Origin: Notolepis coatsorum
Lineage: Eukaryota; Chordata; Actinopteri; Aulopiformes; Paralepididae
DNA: 64,000 nucleotides
Reading direction: 5' to 3'
NCBI GenBank assembly: GCA_963971535.1
Contig: OZ020594.1
Location: 116,099,127-116,163,126 of the forward strand
Below are positions 31,602 through 42,045 of the stretch, in pieces. The notes beneath the pieces were generated by a model that had not been told where the DNA came from, searched no databases, and was given only the letters and a program-made list of their open reading frames with translations. The position numbers and the translations under genes were made by a program. Each line of letters opens with the position of its first letter. The first letter of the stretch is position 1.

Positions 31602-34600
31602 GTGTTATTAATATTAAAATGGCCTATGATGAACACTCCACGAAACGATCCTCCTAACCAACAACGCCCGCGGCGCAAACGACAGCTCCCTCAGTACCTA
31701 GAGGCTTACGCTGTCAGTCAACAACCTAGTCTTCTACCAACAGTAAACGCGGTAAAACTAGAAAGTAAAATTATGTCTAACCCTAACGACCAGGCTACCC
31801 CGACCATAGAGGCCCCTATGGGTTCTAATGTAACTGACCAAGCTCACGGTGGGGACCAGGGGGAACCAGACATGACTTTACACCCCGCCAATACCGAAGA
31901 AGTAGTCCCCGACGAGTCCCGGGAGGAAGACAACACTACCGAGAGAGAACTCGGCACGGAAGAAGATGAGGAGAGCACCGTGGAGATAGAGCTCCAAGAC
32001 TCCGCACGGAGTACCCCAAGGGACGGCTCCCCTATACAACCGTCTTCTCCCAGCGAGGCAGAGAGGACACTACAGCAGGCATTCCTCGTCAGCCTGAAAG
32101 CCTCTACTGAACGCGATAGACTCCAGGGTGAACGCGATCGATTGCAGATACAGCAACGGAGCGAAGAAGAGCACATACGCCTGGAAATAAGACGCATTCA
32201 GATGGAAGAGAATATGGCAAGAGACCGGGCCGACGCCCAGCGCGCCGCCACCGGTGCCCAGAGAGAATCGGATCTCACCAAGCGCGAAGCCGAGCGCGAC
32301 AGAGCACAAGCGCAACTAATAGAACAGCTGATCAGAAGGACAACACCCCATCCCTCCACCAGAGGCTCCAGGAACTCGTCTAGACATCACTCCAGGGCGG
32401 CATCCCCTAGCCGAGTAAGCGACCCTGAACTTGACCAACAGACGAGGTCTATACCCCCCGCAGACCCCCTTCCCCAACCGGTCCAAGCGAGACCCAGCCA
32501 CCGGGAAGGAGCAGCATACACTGCGGAGAGGCTAAATCAGAGACTACAAGCCCTGGATGACCTAACGGAAGACGAAGAGGAAGAGGAGGAGAACCACGCC
32601 CGACGACAGCACAGTACTCTACCGGACCAGGAGGTCCAGTACAGCCCAGGCTATACCCCCGCGGAGCTGCGCTACAGACCCCCGACGCTATTCACGGGTG
32701 AGCACGACGCACGACCCGCACCGAGGAACGGCACCTGGACCAGCGGGCCATGGTACACAGCCGGTACCAGCCCACGCCAAGGAGCAGGAGGAGACTCGCC
32801 TAGGAGGCCTCTCCCCCAACGCTCGCCGATGTATCAACAATCCGCGTCATACATTGGCACACCTATGGTACCAGACTTCACCCAGGAGAACCGGGCCCAG
32901 TATACGGAGCTCCGCATGTGTCTGGAGACAATGTTGGTGGATGTCATTGATGAACGCCATAAATACGCGATACTACTGAAGCATTTAAAGGTACCCCGCG
33001 CGCACAACATAGCGCTCGCCTACGCCACTTCCACGACCCCATACTCCGCAGCGCTGGTAGCGTTGGACCAGAGATATGGACGTATATGGGATTACGTGAT
33101 CCAGGAGATCAGGCACATCGACCGCCTACCCCCAGCAACAGACAATCGAGCACTGGACGACCTGTCCATCAGAGTGCAGTCCCTGGTAGGGATGCTGGGA
33201 GCGCAGAGGGAAAAGGGTAGGCATGAACTATACGCCAACTCAAATGTAGAGAGGATCTTGGAGAAGCTACCGCCCGCCCGACAGGAGCGCTTTAGGCGGC
33301 AGAGAGACCACCGAGACCCTAATGGCCCCGAACCGAACCTCCTCGATCTAGCCGACTTCCTGGCGAGAGAAGTCAGCAGCTTACGGCTAGATACATTCGG
33401 ACGGAGCACCCCTGGCTCCAGAGAAGGAACCAGGAGACTAAATGATGGAAGAAGATCGGTGACTGTCATGCACCAATCGGAGTCAGTGCCAAGCAGTAGG
33501 AGCCACAGTACCCCCTCAAGAAAGGAGAAGTGGAAGATAGTGTGCCCCTACTGTGAGAAAGAACACTGGCTGTCACAATGTGACTCATTCCCCAAGATAA
33601 ATGCGGAGGAAGCGAGTCAATGGATAAAGTCCAACAGACGCTGTTTTCGCTGTGCGCGATCACACATGGCAGCCGAATGCCGCTTAAAGAAAAAGTGCAG
33701 TTGGTGCGATGGAGCCCATCTGGACATACTCCACGACAGTAACAGACGGCGGCCTCCACCCGCACCATCAAGCAGCAAAGCAAGCGTCATGTACATCGAC
33801 CCCGCCAGCAGCAGCGGAGCCAGAGTGCTCTTAAAGGTAGTCCGTGTGACATTGAGCTACCAGAATAAAGTCATGGACACTTACGCCGTCCTTGATGACG
33901 GGTCAGAGAAGACCCTTCTGCTCGCGTCCGCTGCGGCCCAGCTAGGGCTGCGGGGGAGCGAAAACCAAATGACAATTCGGACAATAAGAAGAGATTTGAA
34001 AACGATAAAGGGCGAGAATGTCTCATTCTCTATCGCAGCAAGCGGCCAGCCCGAGCGACGGTACAGGATTACAGACGCTTTCACCAGCCAAGAAATAGGA
34101 CTGTCGCGGTACACATACCCCGTAGCCAAGCTGATGGAGAAATATGTACATCTACGCAAGCTACCGATCCCACTCATAGACGGTGCTACCCCGACACTGT
34201 TGATAGGCTCCGACCATGCAGACCTCATTGTCCCGATAGACCGGGTTCATACCGGACCCAGAGGCTGTCCTGCAGCAGTCGAGACCCGCCTAGGATGGAC
34301 TCTCCAAGGCCCACTCGCCAAATCTCTCAACCGAACCACAGCCACTAGCTGTCTCCACTCCCGAGTCACAGAGGGAGACACCGCACTCCTGCAGCATGTA
34401 GAGAGGCTATGGACCTTAGAACAAATGCCCTTTAAGAACGAAAAGAAAGACATTCGCTCTAAAGACGACATCTACGCCATTAACCTCCTCGAGACGGGAA
34501 CAAAGAGAGTCCCAGTCAGCGGCGTGTTGAGATACGCCACGCCACTCCTGCGGCGGGAAGGGATGCCTACCTTTCACGCAAAGAAAGACGCCACAGAGCG

Positions 34601-34664
34601 GTACCTACTAAACAGAGCGGCGCTTAGCCAAGGACCCCGCCCAAGAAAGTGTATACCGCGCTGA
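31602..34664 (+). CDS. BEL/Pao Gag and protease
   Basis: A 1020-codon frame; the likely start is the Met at 31626 (residue 9), because the first residues are close to the LTR and atypical. Gag forms the particle, and the protease processes the products. The N-terminus is basic (RPRRKRQLPQYLEAYAV), followed by an acidic region and a long charged coiled coil (about 150-245). A conserved Gag region of DUF1759 type follows at about 425-600. Cys/His knuckles come next: CPYCEKEHWLSQC near 648, CFRCARSHMAAEC near 681 and CSWCDGAH near 699. The aspartic protease follows, with VLDDGSEKTLL near 765 and IGSDHADL further on, as in Pao-type (DUF1758) proteases. The frame ends at 34664, before RT; in most BEL/Pao elements gag and pol form one continuous frame. 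Confidence 0.9.
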   Translation: MLLILKWPMMNTPRNDPPNQQRPRRKRQLPQYLEAYAVSQQPSLLPTVNAVKLESKIMSNPNDQATPTIEAPMGSNVTDQAHGGDQGEPDMTLHPANTEEVVPDESREEDNTTERELGTEEDEESTVEIELQDSARSTPRDGSPIQPSSPSEAERTLQQAFLVSLKASTERDRLQGERDRLQIQQRSEEEHIRLEIRRIQMEENMARDRADAQRAATGAQRESDLTKREAERDRAQAQLIEQLIRRTTPHPSTRGSRNSSRHHSRAASPSRVSDPELDQQTRSIPPADPLPQPVQARPSHREGAAYTAERLNQRLQALDDLTEDEEEEEENHARRQHSTLPDQEVQYSPGYTPAELRYRPPTLFTGEHDARPAPRNGTWTSGPWYTAGTSPRQGAGGDSPRRPLPQRSPMYQQSASYIGTPMVPDFTQENRAQYTELRMCLETMLVDVIDERHKYAILLKHLKVPRAHNIALAYATSTTPYSAALVALDQRYGRIWDYVIQEIRHIDRLPPATDNRALDDLSIRVQSLVGMLGAQREKGRHELYANSNVERILEKLPPARQERFRRQRDHRDPNGPEPNLLDLADFLAREVSSLRLDTFGRSTPGSREGTRRLNDGRRSVTVMHQSESVPSSRSHSTPSRKEKWKIVCPYCEKEHWLSQCDSFPKINAEEASQWIKSNRRCFRCARSHMAAECRLKKKCSWCDGAHLDILHDSNRRRPPPAPSSSKASVMYIDPASSSGARVLLKVVRVTLSYQNKVMDTYAVLDDGSEKTLLLASAAAQLGLRGSENQMTIRTIRRDLKTIKGENVSFSIAASGQPERRYRITDAFTSQEIGLSRYTYPVAKLMEKYVHLRKLPIPLIDGATPTLLIGSDHADLIVPIDRVHTGPRGCPAAVETRLGWTLQGPLAKSLNRTTATSCLHSRVTEGDTALLQHVERLWTLEQMPFKNEKKDIRSKDDIYAINLLETGTKRVPVSGVLRYATPLLRREGMPTFHAKKDATERYLLNRAALSQGPRPRKCIPR

Positions 34665-37600
34665 GATTGAGAAGCTCATCACAGCGGGACACGTCACAAA
34701 GATTGACATTAAAGAGGCCGACCAGACGACTGAATCGTAGTACGTGCCCCACCACAAGGTTCATCACAACGGCAAAGACCGCATCGTGTTTAACTGCAGC
34801 TACCAGATCGGATCCCAAAATCTGAATAAAGAGCTATTGCCCGGTCCTACACTCGGCCCCTCCCTACTAGGCGTACTACTCCGCTTCCGCCAGGACAAGG
34901 TGGCTATCAGCGGGGATATCAAAGGGATGTTCCTGCAGGTGAGATTAGTAGAGGAGGACAAGCCCCTGTTGCGGTTCCTATGGAGAGAGAGGCCAGGAGA
35001 TGAGCACCCAGCCATCTACCAATGGGAAGTCCTCCCTTTCGGAACTACATGCAGCCCATGCTGTGCTACATTTGCACTACAGAGACATGTCGCAGAGGAC
35101 CCAGCAGCGGACGAAGAGGTCCGACACAGTGTGAAGAACAGCTTCTACGTAGATAACTGTCTACAAAGCGTTTCGACCCAGGAAGAAGCCGAGGCTCTCC
35201 TACTTAAACTCCGCGCCTCTCTGATCAAAGGCGGCTTTGATCTCAGGCAGTGGGCCAGCAGCGATCCGCACGTACTGCGCAGCCTCTCCTCCGAGGACAA
35301 GGCAGCGAGCAGCGAGACCTGGATGGCCACAATCCCAGGAGAAGCCCAAGAGATGACACTAGGACTAGTGTGGCGCTTCAAAACAGATTCGCTCCACTAT
35401 AGACACAAACCCCTGACCACGGAGCAGGGAAGGTCGACGGCAATACCGACCACCAGACGGAGTGTGTACAGAACACTCGCCCGACAATATGACCCGTTAG
35501 GATGTATACTACCGTACACCACCAGGGCAAAGATGATTGTACGAGCATTGTGGGACAAGGACCAGGGCTGGGACGACCCCACTCCCGCACACCTTGCATC
35601 CACCTGGAGAGAGTGGGAGATGGAACTCCACTCACTCCCAGGCGTTAATATACGCCGAAGCTACTTCCCACCCACGGTGAGGCCAGAGACATGTAAAATG
35701 GATTTACACGTCTTCAGTGACGCCTCCGAGGTCGCCTACGGATCAGTAGCCTACTTGCGGGCCCAAGAAGAGGGGGGAGAGATCTACACAGCATTCATCC
35801 TCGCCCGCTCGAGAATAGCCCCACGCAAGCAACAGTCTATCCCACGTCTAGAGCTCTGCGCAGCCCTCGCAGGAGCGCATCTAGCCACGCTCATCCAACG
35901 TGAGCTCACCATTCCGGTGCATAGAACAATCCTGTGGTCAGATTCCACGACAGTACTCGCCTGGATCAAATCGGATTCATGCAAATACAAAGTCTTCGTG
36001 GGAGTCAGAGTCACTGAGATTCAAGAGTTAACCGGAGAGTTAACCGGAGAAGCAAACTGGCGCTATGTTGATACAAAACACAACCCAGCTGACGTCATCA
36101 CCCGGGGAATGTCCCTAGATGACTTAACCCGTCATAACATCTACAGTGACGGACCAGCATTCCTCAAGCTCCCGGAAGGAGATTGGCCCACGCCCACCCC
36201 GAGGGAAGCAAGTGACGAGGAGGCTGAGAATAAGAAACCTATGTTCTGTGGATTGAGCACTGTTGTCTCCGCAGACCCCAACATAGACGATTGCATTACC
36301 ATAGAGAGTGCGCAGCAACGGACATTCCTGCGGCACCACCCAGAGATTCAGTCCCCCGCTGATATGTCAGCAGCTGACTACGAGGAAGCAGAACTGCTTC
36401 TACTGCAACGAGCCCAGAGAGACTCGTTCCCCGATGAACTAGACTGTCTACAGGGAGGAAAGCCCGTCCCATCAGACAGCAGATTGATTCATCTGGCCCC
36501 CGAGAGCGACACACATACCCTCATCAGAGTGGGTGGTCGCCTGCGGAGAGCCCCCAATTTACCGGATGACATTAAGTACCTGATCGTATTGAACAGCCGA
36601 CACAAGGTCACAGAGCTGATTATAAAGAAATACGACGAGGATGTACACCACGCAGGAGCAGAGAGAGTCTTCGCGGAGATCAGACGTCGTTACTGGATAC
36701 TTCAAGGAAGAGAGGCGGTGCGACGCTTCCAGCGAACCTGTCTAGACTGCCGAAAGTGGCGCGCGCAGCCCAGCATACCACGGATGGCTGACCTACCTCC
36801 ATGTCGCCTCCGACTCGGCGACAAGCCATTCCACTCAACAGGCATGGACTGTTTTGGCCCGCTGCACATAAAGAAAGGAAGAGGCACCGAGAAGCGGTGG
36901 GGTATTGTATTCAAATGCATGACCACCAGAGCGATACATATCGAGCTCCTTCCGACCATAAGCGCAGACTCATTCCTTATGGCCTTCCGAAGATTCACAT
37001 CACGGAAAGGAAAACCGTCTACATTATTGTCCGATCACGGGACAAACTTCAAAGGCGGAAAAAGAGAGCTGAGGGAGAGCTTCCAAGCTATGGGCCCAGA
37101 ACTTAAGACCCACCTCGCTCCAGCCCAGATTGACTTCCAATTCAACCCCCCAAACGCACCCCACTTCGGTGGAACTTGGGAACGAGAAGTACGTTCTATA
37201 AAGACAGCCCTGTACGCAGTACTTGGGGCCCAGACTGTGGCGGAAGAAGTCCTAATGACAGTCCTCACGGAGATTGAGGGAGTATTGAACTCAAAGCCCC
37301 TCGGTTACGTCTCCAGTGATGTAGCAGATGTCGACCCAGTCACCCCCAACACCCTCCTGATGGGGCGGCTAGATCCCGCGTTACCCCAGACAATGTACCG
37401 GCCTGAAGAAGCGAACGGCCGACGAATGTGGAGGTACAGCCAAGTATTAGCCGACAAGTTTTGGAGCAGTTTCCTACTGCACTACCTACCGTCTCTACAG
37501 ACCCGCCAGAAGTGGGTAAAAGAGAGAGACAATTTGACGGAAAGAACAGTCGTCATGATTATTGACCAGTCACTACCCAGAGCTATGTGGCCGGCTGGCC

Positions 37601-37755
37601 GCGTAAGCAAAGTGATCACCGGTGCCGATGGCAAGGTCCGAGCAGCTGAAGTACTCGTCCAAGGGCTCTTTTACACCCGTCCTGTGGCGAGGCTCATAGA
37701 ACTGCCCCGACTCCCAGACACAATCGATGATGACCATGACCCTATGACTTTGTGA
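34665..37755 (+). pseudogene. BEL/Pao Pol: RT, RNase H, integrase (broken at the start)
   Basis: After a one-base frame change near 34625 and an in-frame TAG at 34738-34740, a frame of about 1000 codons is open. RT: RIVFNCSYQIGSQ, then AISGDIKGMFLQVRL (catalytic Asp, about residue 59) and FYVDNCLQS near 133, the BEL form of the Y.DD box. The Pao peptidase/connection region has LARQYDPLGCILPYTTRAK. RNase H: HVFSDASEVAYGSVAY, RLELCAALAGAHLATL, LWSDSTTVLAWIKS. Integrase: zinc-binding HHAGAERVFAEIRRRYW with CLDCRKWR, then the core GMDCFGPLHIKKG, LLSDHGTNFKGG and HFGGTWEREVRSIK (D, D, E). The C-terminal DUF5641-like domain follows, ending VARLIELPRLPD. The catalytic residues look intact; the damage is confined to the junction with the protease frame. 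Confidence 0.9.
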
Positions 37756-37840
37756 GTTGACTGACCCTTACAGCGAACCCTTGAGTGGTAGACAGTGCGG
37801 TTAATCTGTCTCTGCTTAACTAATTAGGTTGGGACCAATT

Positions 37841-37850
37841 AGGGGGCGGC
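37841..37850 (+). promoter_or_regulatory. Polypurine tract
   Basis: AGGGGGCGGC directly precedes the 3' LTR, where plus-strand DNA synthesis would be primed. It is less pure than typical tracts (two C). Confidence 0.65.
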
Positions 37851-39252
37851 TGTTCTGAAGGATCAGATTAAACCGAATATATATATTTATTTATATATAT
37901 ATATTTAATTGTATTTGTATATCCCCTGATATCCCTTGTATATTCCTTGTACAATATGCATTGAATATCCCTTCTAGTCTACTGAACATCCCATAATAGT
38001 CTCCATTCTACCATTGGACGAGACCTTGGTGCCAGGTCGCCATACCCCTCAAACCAGGTTCAATCGTACCGCTCAACATGTATGGACAAGTCCTAGTTCC
38101 GCGTAGGAATATGTCTACCGCACCACTAATGGTACTATTTGTTCATAGTGCGTATATATACTGCGCTATTGAAGTGGAGCTTTCTTTTAGTCCAGTTCCT
38201 TACCCTCCAACAGAGTGACAGACGCAAAAGCCTCCCCGCGAACCACGTGTGGGCAGTAAGGCCAATTCGGCCCAGTATCGGCATTGAGACATCGTGTATA
38301 TTAATATTTGAATAGTCATATTTGGCACTATATCGTCGAGTTGGACGTATTCTATTAAGCTAATAATAGTCTATTCATATGTAGTGCCTCGTGCGGTAAG
38401 AGTTCTATAGTAATCAGCACCCCCATCGTTTCGGGCATCAGCTGGACGCTTATCCAGGGTGGTTGACCCCACGTGAAGCTGCACCCGAGGAGCTCCAGGC
38501 CAAAGAGCGAGTGGACCTGTATATTGGATTATTCTACCGACGACGGCTAGCCTTCCCCGGCTTGGATTATGCTTTGAGTACTTTGATTATTCTATGGATA
38601 AAGGCCAACACTGCGGTGTGTTGGAAATACCCCCCCCGGAGAGGACGACAGGTGAGACGGCGCTCTGCACAGTGAGGTCGCCTCACGTCTCTCCGTCGTG
38701 GACCGGAGGACGCCGGCCACAGAGGGTCCAACTGCATTCATCTGTGGATCGAGGATCGTTGGGCACCGTGTCGCACAACTGTGGACTCTCCCAAGATACC
38801 CTCGGTCAGACGGGATCCAGCCAGTGACTCTCTAACCCCCCCCCCTCCAGCTGTCCTACAAGCAGTCGGAACCTTCCCCTAGTGTATCCAGCTATATAAT
38901 CATTCAAGTATCATTGCTATTGTTCCCTAAATATTCCAGGTTGTATATTTGCTTCCTGCGCAATCAGAGATTGGACATTCGATATTGATCTACCTACGAA
39001 TACTCATTTGCCATAAAAGTGCATACTATTTCAAATCATAAATGTAATTAAGTGATCGTTGTACATACCTTTTGCTATGTATTAAAACTCAAACTTTCGA
39101 TTTGGTACATTTGTGTTGGATCCGTTTATCAGGTGGGAGTGTTCAACATATTCATACCTAGTACTGGGTGGCCAGAGTCTAAAGTACAAGAGGTAGTGGT
39201 AGTAAGTATCATATCTAACCATACAGTCAGGGAATTGTACCCCTCAGTTACA
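37851..39252 (+). repeat. BEL/Pao 3' LTR, 1402 bp
   Basis: Identical to the 5' LTR by eye except for one C/T change (about 31110 against 38806) and two C-runs each one base shorter. It is followed by the ACAAC duplication. Confidence 0.95.
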
Positions 39253-39257
39253 ACAAC

Positions 39258-39735
39258 CATCAAATGCACACAGCACACACATCCACACGCACACACTCAC
39301 TTTAAACAAACAACTCACTGCAGCACCCACTTTACACACTTTAGAACACCTAAACACACTTTACACTTTATATTTATTGGTAAAGGATTTGCACTACAAC
39401 TCGTACACCTTACTGTAAATTTTACCTAAATTGTACCTCATCCCATTTCTGCTCTGCACTATATAGTATTGTATATTAACTACATTGCATAGTATATTGT
39501 ATATTGTATGGTAACTCAGTTACTTCTATTCTGCATCGAACATTGTACATGTGTCTATACTGAACACTGTGACCTCTATTTTTACTTCTATTTTACATGC
39601 TATACTATTTTATTTCATACTTATCTTGTCTAACACAGTCTCTGGAGCAAAACAGTAAGAAGCATTTTGTATAAAAGTATTCTGTACTTCTGTATGACAA
39701 CTATTAAAGAAACTTGAAACTTGAACTTGAGCTTT
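39258..39735 (+). mobile_element. Rex1/CR1-like LINE copy 2, 3' UTR
   Basis: Continues 29637-30148 after the BEL/Pao insertion. It is colinear with 7680-8140 (both share 'cacacatccacacgcacaca' and 'acagtctctggagc') and ends 'aaacttgaaacttgaacttg'. The L1-like RT resumes immediately after. Confidence 0.85.
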
Positions 39736-40680
39736 TTGCCAGGAAATCATGCCATTGCTGTTGGCCTCATTTAACTACACTCTTAGAAAGGGCATCCCCC
39801 CTCCCTCCTGGAGGGAGGCGACTATAACAGCACTTCCCAAGGAGGGTAAAGATAAGGAATTATGTAGCTCGTTTAGACCAATATCGATCCTTAATTTGGA
39901 TTATAAGCTGTACGCCTAATTTTAATATTCTACTACTATGCTTTGTAAAAGAAGACTGAAATAAAATCATTCATCATCATCATCATCATTATCACGAAAA
40001 GATTAGAACAGTTTTTGCCAGACCTAATAAACACGGATCAAACTGGATTTATATCTGGTCGCCAAACCCAGGATAACTTAAGACGAACACTACATATTAT
40101 GAATCAGATAAAACAAACCTAAATGTATTCGGCCTCATTAAGTCTGGACGCGGAAAAAGCGTTTGATTGTGTGAGCTGGGACTATTTATTCTTGGTACTA
40201 GAAAGGTTAGGATTCAAGGAATAGTTTTAAAACACTATATACAAGACCCACAGCGAGAATAAAAGTAAACGGTTGATTAACAAATCCAATCGTCCTAGAA
40301 CGCGGTACACGCCAAGGTTGTTCATGTAGCCCCGCCCTGTTCGCGATTTTCATTGAACCGCTAGCCCAAGCAATTAGGGAAGACCCCGATATAACAGGTA
40401 TTAAAATAAAATAAACAGAGCATAAGATAGCATTATACGCAGATGATGTCTTAATTTACTTAAAAAACCCTAGTCTGAGCCTCCCTAGACTAATGGACCT
40501 TATTGAAACCTATGGTCAACATTCGGGATACAAACTAAATATAGGAAAAACACAGATACTTACATATAACTATACCCCCCCAAGAAAAATAAAAGAAAAT
40601 TACAATTTAAATTGGAACATGAAGTCCATAAAATATCTGGGAGTATGGCTGACTAAGGACTTAACAAAATTATTAGTGCT
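39736..40680 (+). pseudogene. L1-like reverse transcriptase, broken
   Basis: Across several frames: [34 protein letters not shown], then after a short foreign insert [28 protein letters not shown]. Next come [19 protein letters not shown] (motif A), [20 protein letters not shown] (motif B) and the catalytic YADDVLIYL near 40440. The last blocks are GYKLNIGKTQIL and SIKYLGVWLTKDL. These are textbook L1-type motifs. At least four stops or frameshifts break it. It stops at about 40680 where the duplicated block begins. Confidence 0.8.
39919..39985 (+). mobile_element. Short LINE-type tail inserted in the RT
   Basis: About 67 bp ending 'aaaatcattcatcatcatca' interrupts the L1-like RT between LDYKLYA and TKRLEQF. 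The (atc)n end suggests the 3' tip of another LINE or SINE. No target duplication was confirmed. Confidence 0.5.
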
Positions 40681-41294
40681 GTCAGGCGATAAAAAAAATT
40701 TATCTAATTAATTACAGGATTTGTAATTAATTAATCTAATTAATCGCATTTGAATCGCATAACCATTTTATGCCTGATATTCTATATATTTTTTTTATCT
40801 ACTTTTTCTCCCATTTTTCTATTTTTCTCCCATCCCAATTTCGTATTGTCCAATTCTACCCTCCCGTCTCGAACGCTGTTAGGCCATGCCTCCCACTGGC
40901 CGGCTGCAATGTGGACAAAGCCTTGCATCACGTGTCCCCTCCGGTACACGAAGAGGCAGCCGTCGCATCTTTTCACCTGCACAGCGCAATCTCTCAGCGG
41001 CGAGGGTCTGCGTGGGAGGGACACGCCGCCCCCGTTGCTTCCTGATTCTGCTGCACAGGCGCACCAACCGACCTGTAGGAGTCGCTGTCCACAACGTCCG
41101 ATCCCCACCCACCAGCTTCCCACCCCTAACACTGCCAATTGTGTTAGTATGAACGACCAGCCAAGCTGGTAGCAATGCCGAGAGCTGGGCTCGAACCCAG
41201 CATCTCCTGCATTAGTGGCAAGCGCCTTGCCCACTGCGCCACTTAGCCGCATGATATTCTATATTCTATAATTGTAACTGAGGGGAAAAACACA
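40541..41294. repeat. Tandem duplication, unit 1 (about 750 bp)
   Basis: Starts in the L1-like RT ('ataggaaaaacacagatact'), includes the end of that RT, a reversed SINE and its 13-bp target duplication. It ends with 'attgtaactgagggg', the outermost bases of the reversed LTR that is complete in unit 2. Confidence 0.9.
40788..41251 (-). mobile_element. tRNA-derived SINE, reversed, in unit 1
   Basis: On the minus strand it begins 'gcggctaagtggcgcagtgg' (box A) and has 'gggttcgagccc' (box B), then a body related to 20744-21212, ending in a T-run on the plus strand. It is flanked by TGATATTCTATAT at 40775-40787 and 41252-41264. The long open frames across it (for example 40782-41252) come from its GC-rich body and are not genes. 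Confidence 0.88.
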
Positions 41295-41299
41295 GATAT

Positions 41300-42045
41300 A
41301 TAGGAAAAACACAGATACTTACATATAACTATACCCCCCCAAGAAAAATAAAAGAAAATTACAATTTAAATTGGAACATGAAGTCCATAAAATATCTGGG
41401 AGTATGGCTGACTAAGGACTTAACAAAATTATTAGTGCTGTCAGGCGATAAAAAAATTGTATCTAATTAATTACAGGATTTGTAATTAATTAATCTAATT
41501 AATCGCATTTTAATCGCATAACCATTTTATGCCTGATATTCTATATATTTTTTTTTATCTACTTTTTCTCCCATTTTTCTATTTTTCTCCCATCCCAATT
41601 TCGTATTGTCCAATTCTACCCTCCCGTCTCGAACGCTGTTAGGCCATGCCTCCCACTGGCCGGCTGCAATGTGGACAAAGCCTTGCATCACGTGTCCCCT
41701 CCGGTACACGAAGAGGCAGCCGTCGCATCTTTTCACCTGCACAGCGCAATCTCTCAGCGGCGAGGGTCTGCGTGGGAGGGACACGCCGCCCCCGTTGCTT
41801 CCTGATTCTGCTGCACAGGCGCACCAACCGACCTGTAGGAGTCGCTGTCCACAACGTCCGATCCCCACCCACCAGCTTCCCACCCCTAACACTGCCAATT
41901 GTGTTAGTATGAACGACCAGCCAAGCTGGTAGCAATGCCGAGAGCTGGGCTCGAACCCAGCATCTCCTGCATTAGTGGCAAGCGCCTTGCCCACTGCGCC
42001 ACTTAGCCGCATGATATTCTATATTCTATAATTGTAACTGAGGGG
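41300..42045. repeat. Tandem duplication, unit 2
   Basis: Repeats unit 1 with almost no differences (for example 'aaaaaattgtatc' against 'aaaaaaaatttatc', and one T in the poly-T), then continues into the full solo LTR. The near identity points to a recent event. Confidence 0.9.
41547..42011 (-). mobile_element. tRNA-derived SINE, reversed, in unit 2
   Basis: Copy of the SINE at 40788-41251 with the same flanking TGATATTCTATAT (41534-41546 and 42012-42024). It arose by segmental duplication, not by a second retroposition. Confidence 0.88.

Larger units (their letters stand above)
30154..39252 (+). mobile_element. BEL/Pao LTR retrotransposon, full-length, 9.1 kb
   Basis: It has a 5' LTR (30154-31557), a primer-binding site (31560-31576), gag-protease (31602-34664), pol (about 34741-37755), a purine tract (37841-37850) and a 3' LTR (37851-39252). 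LTRs begin TG and end CA, and a 5-bp duplication ACAAC flanks the element. It sits inside the Rex1-like LINE, which itself sits inside the L1-like LINE. The two LTRs differ by one substitution and two C-run length changes, so the insertion is young. Even so, the coding region is broken between gag-protease and RT, so this copy probably depended on proteins from elsewhere. A relative left a solo LTR at 42033-43368. Confidence 0.95.

Noticed and set aside
40782-42012. Long paired open frames (up to 161 codons) on both strands, twice
   Set aside because: They are readings of the reversed SINE body, duplicated with the segment; the frames begin at the tRNA-derived head.
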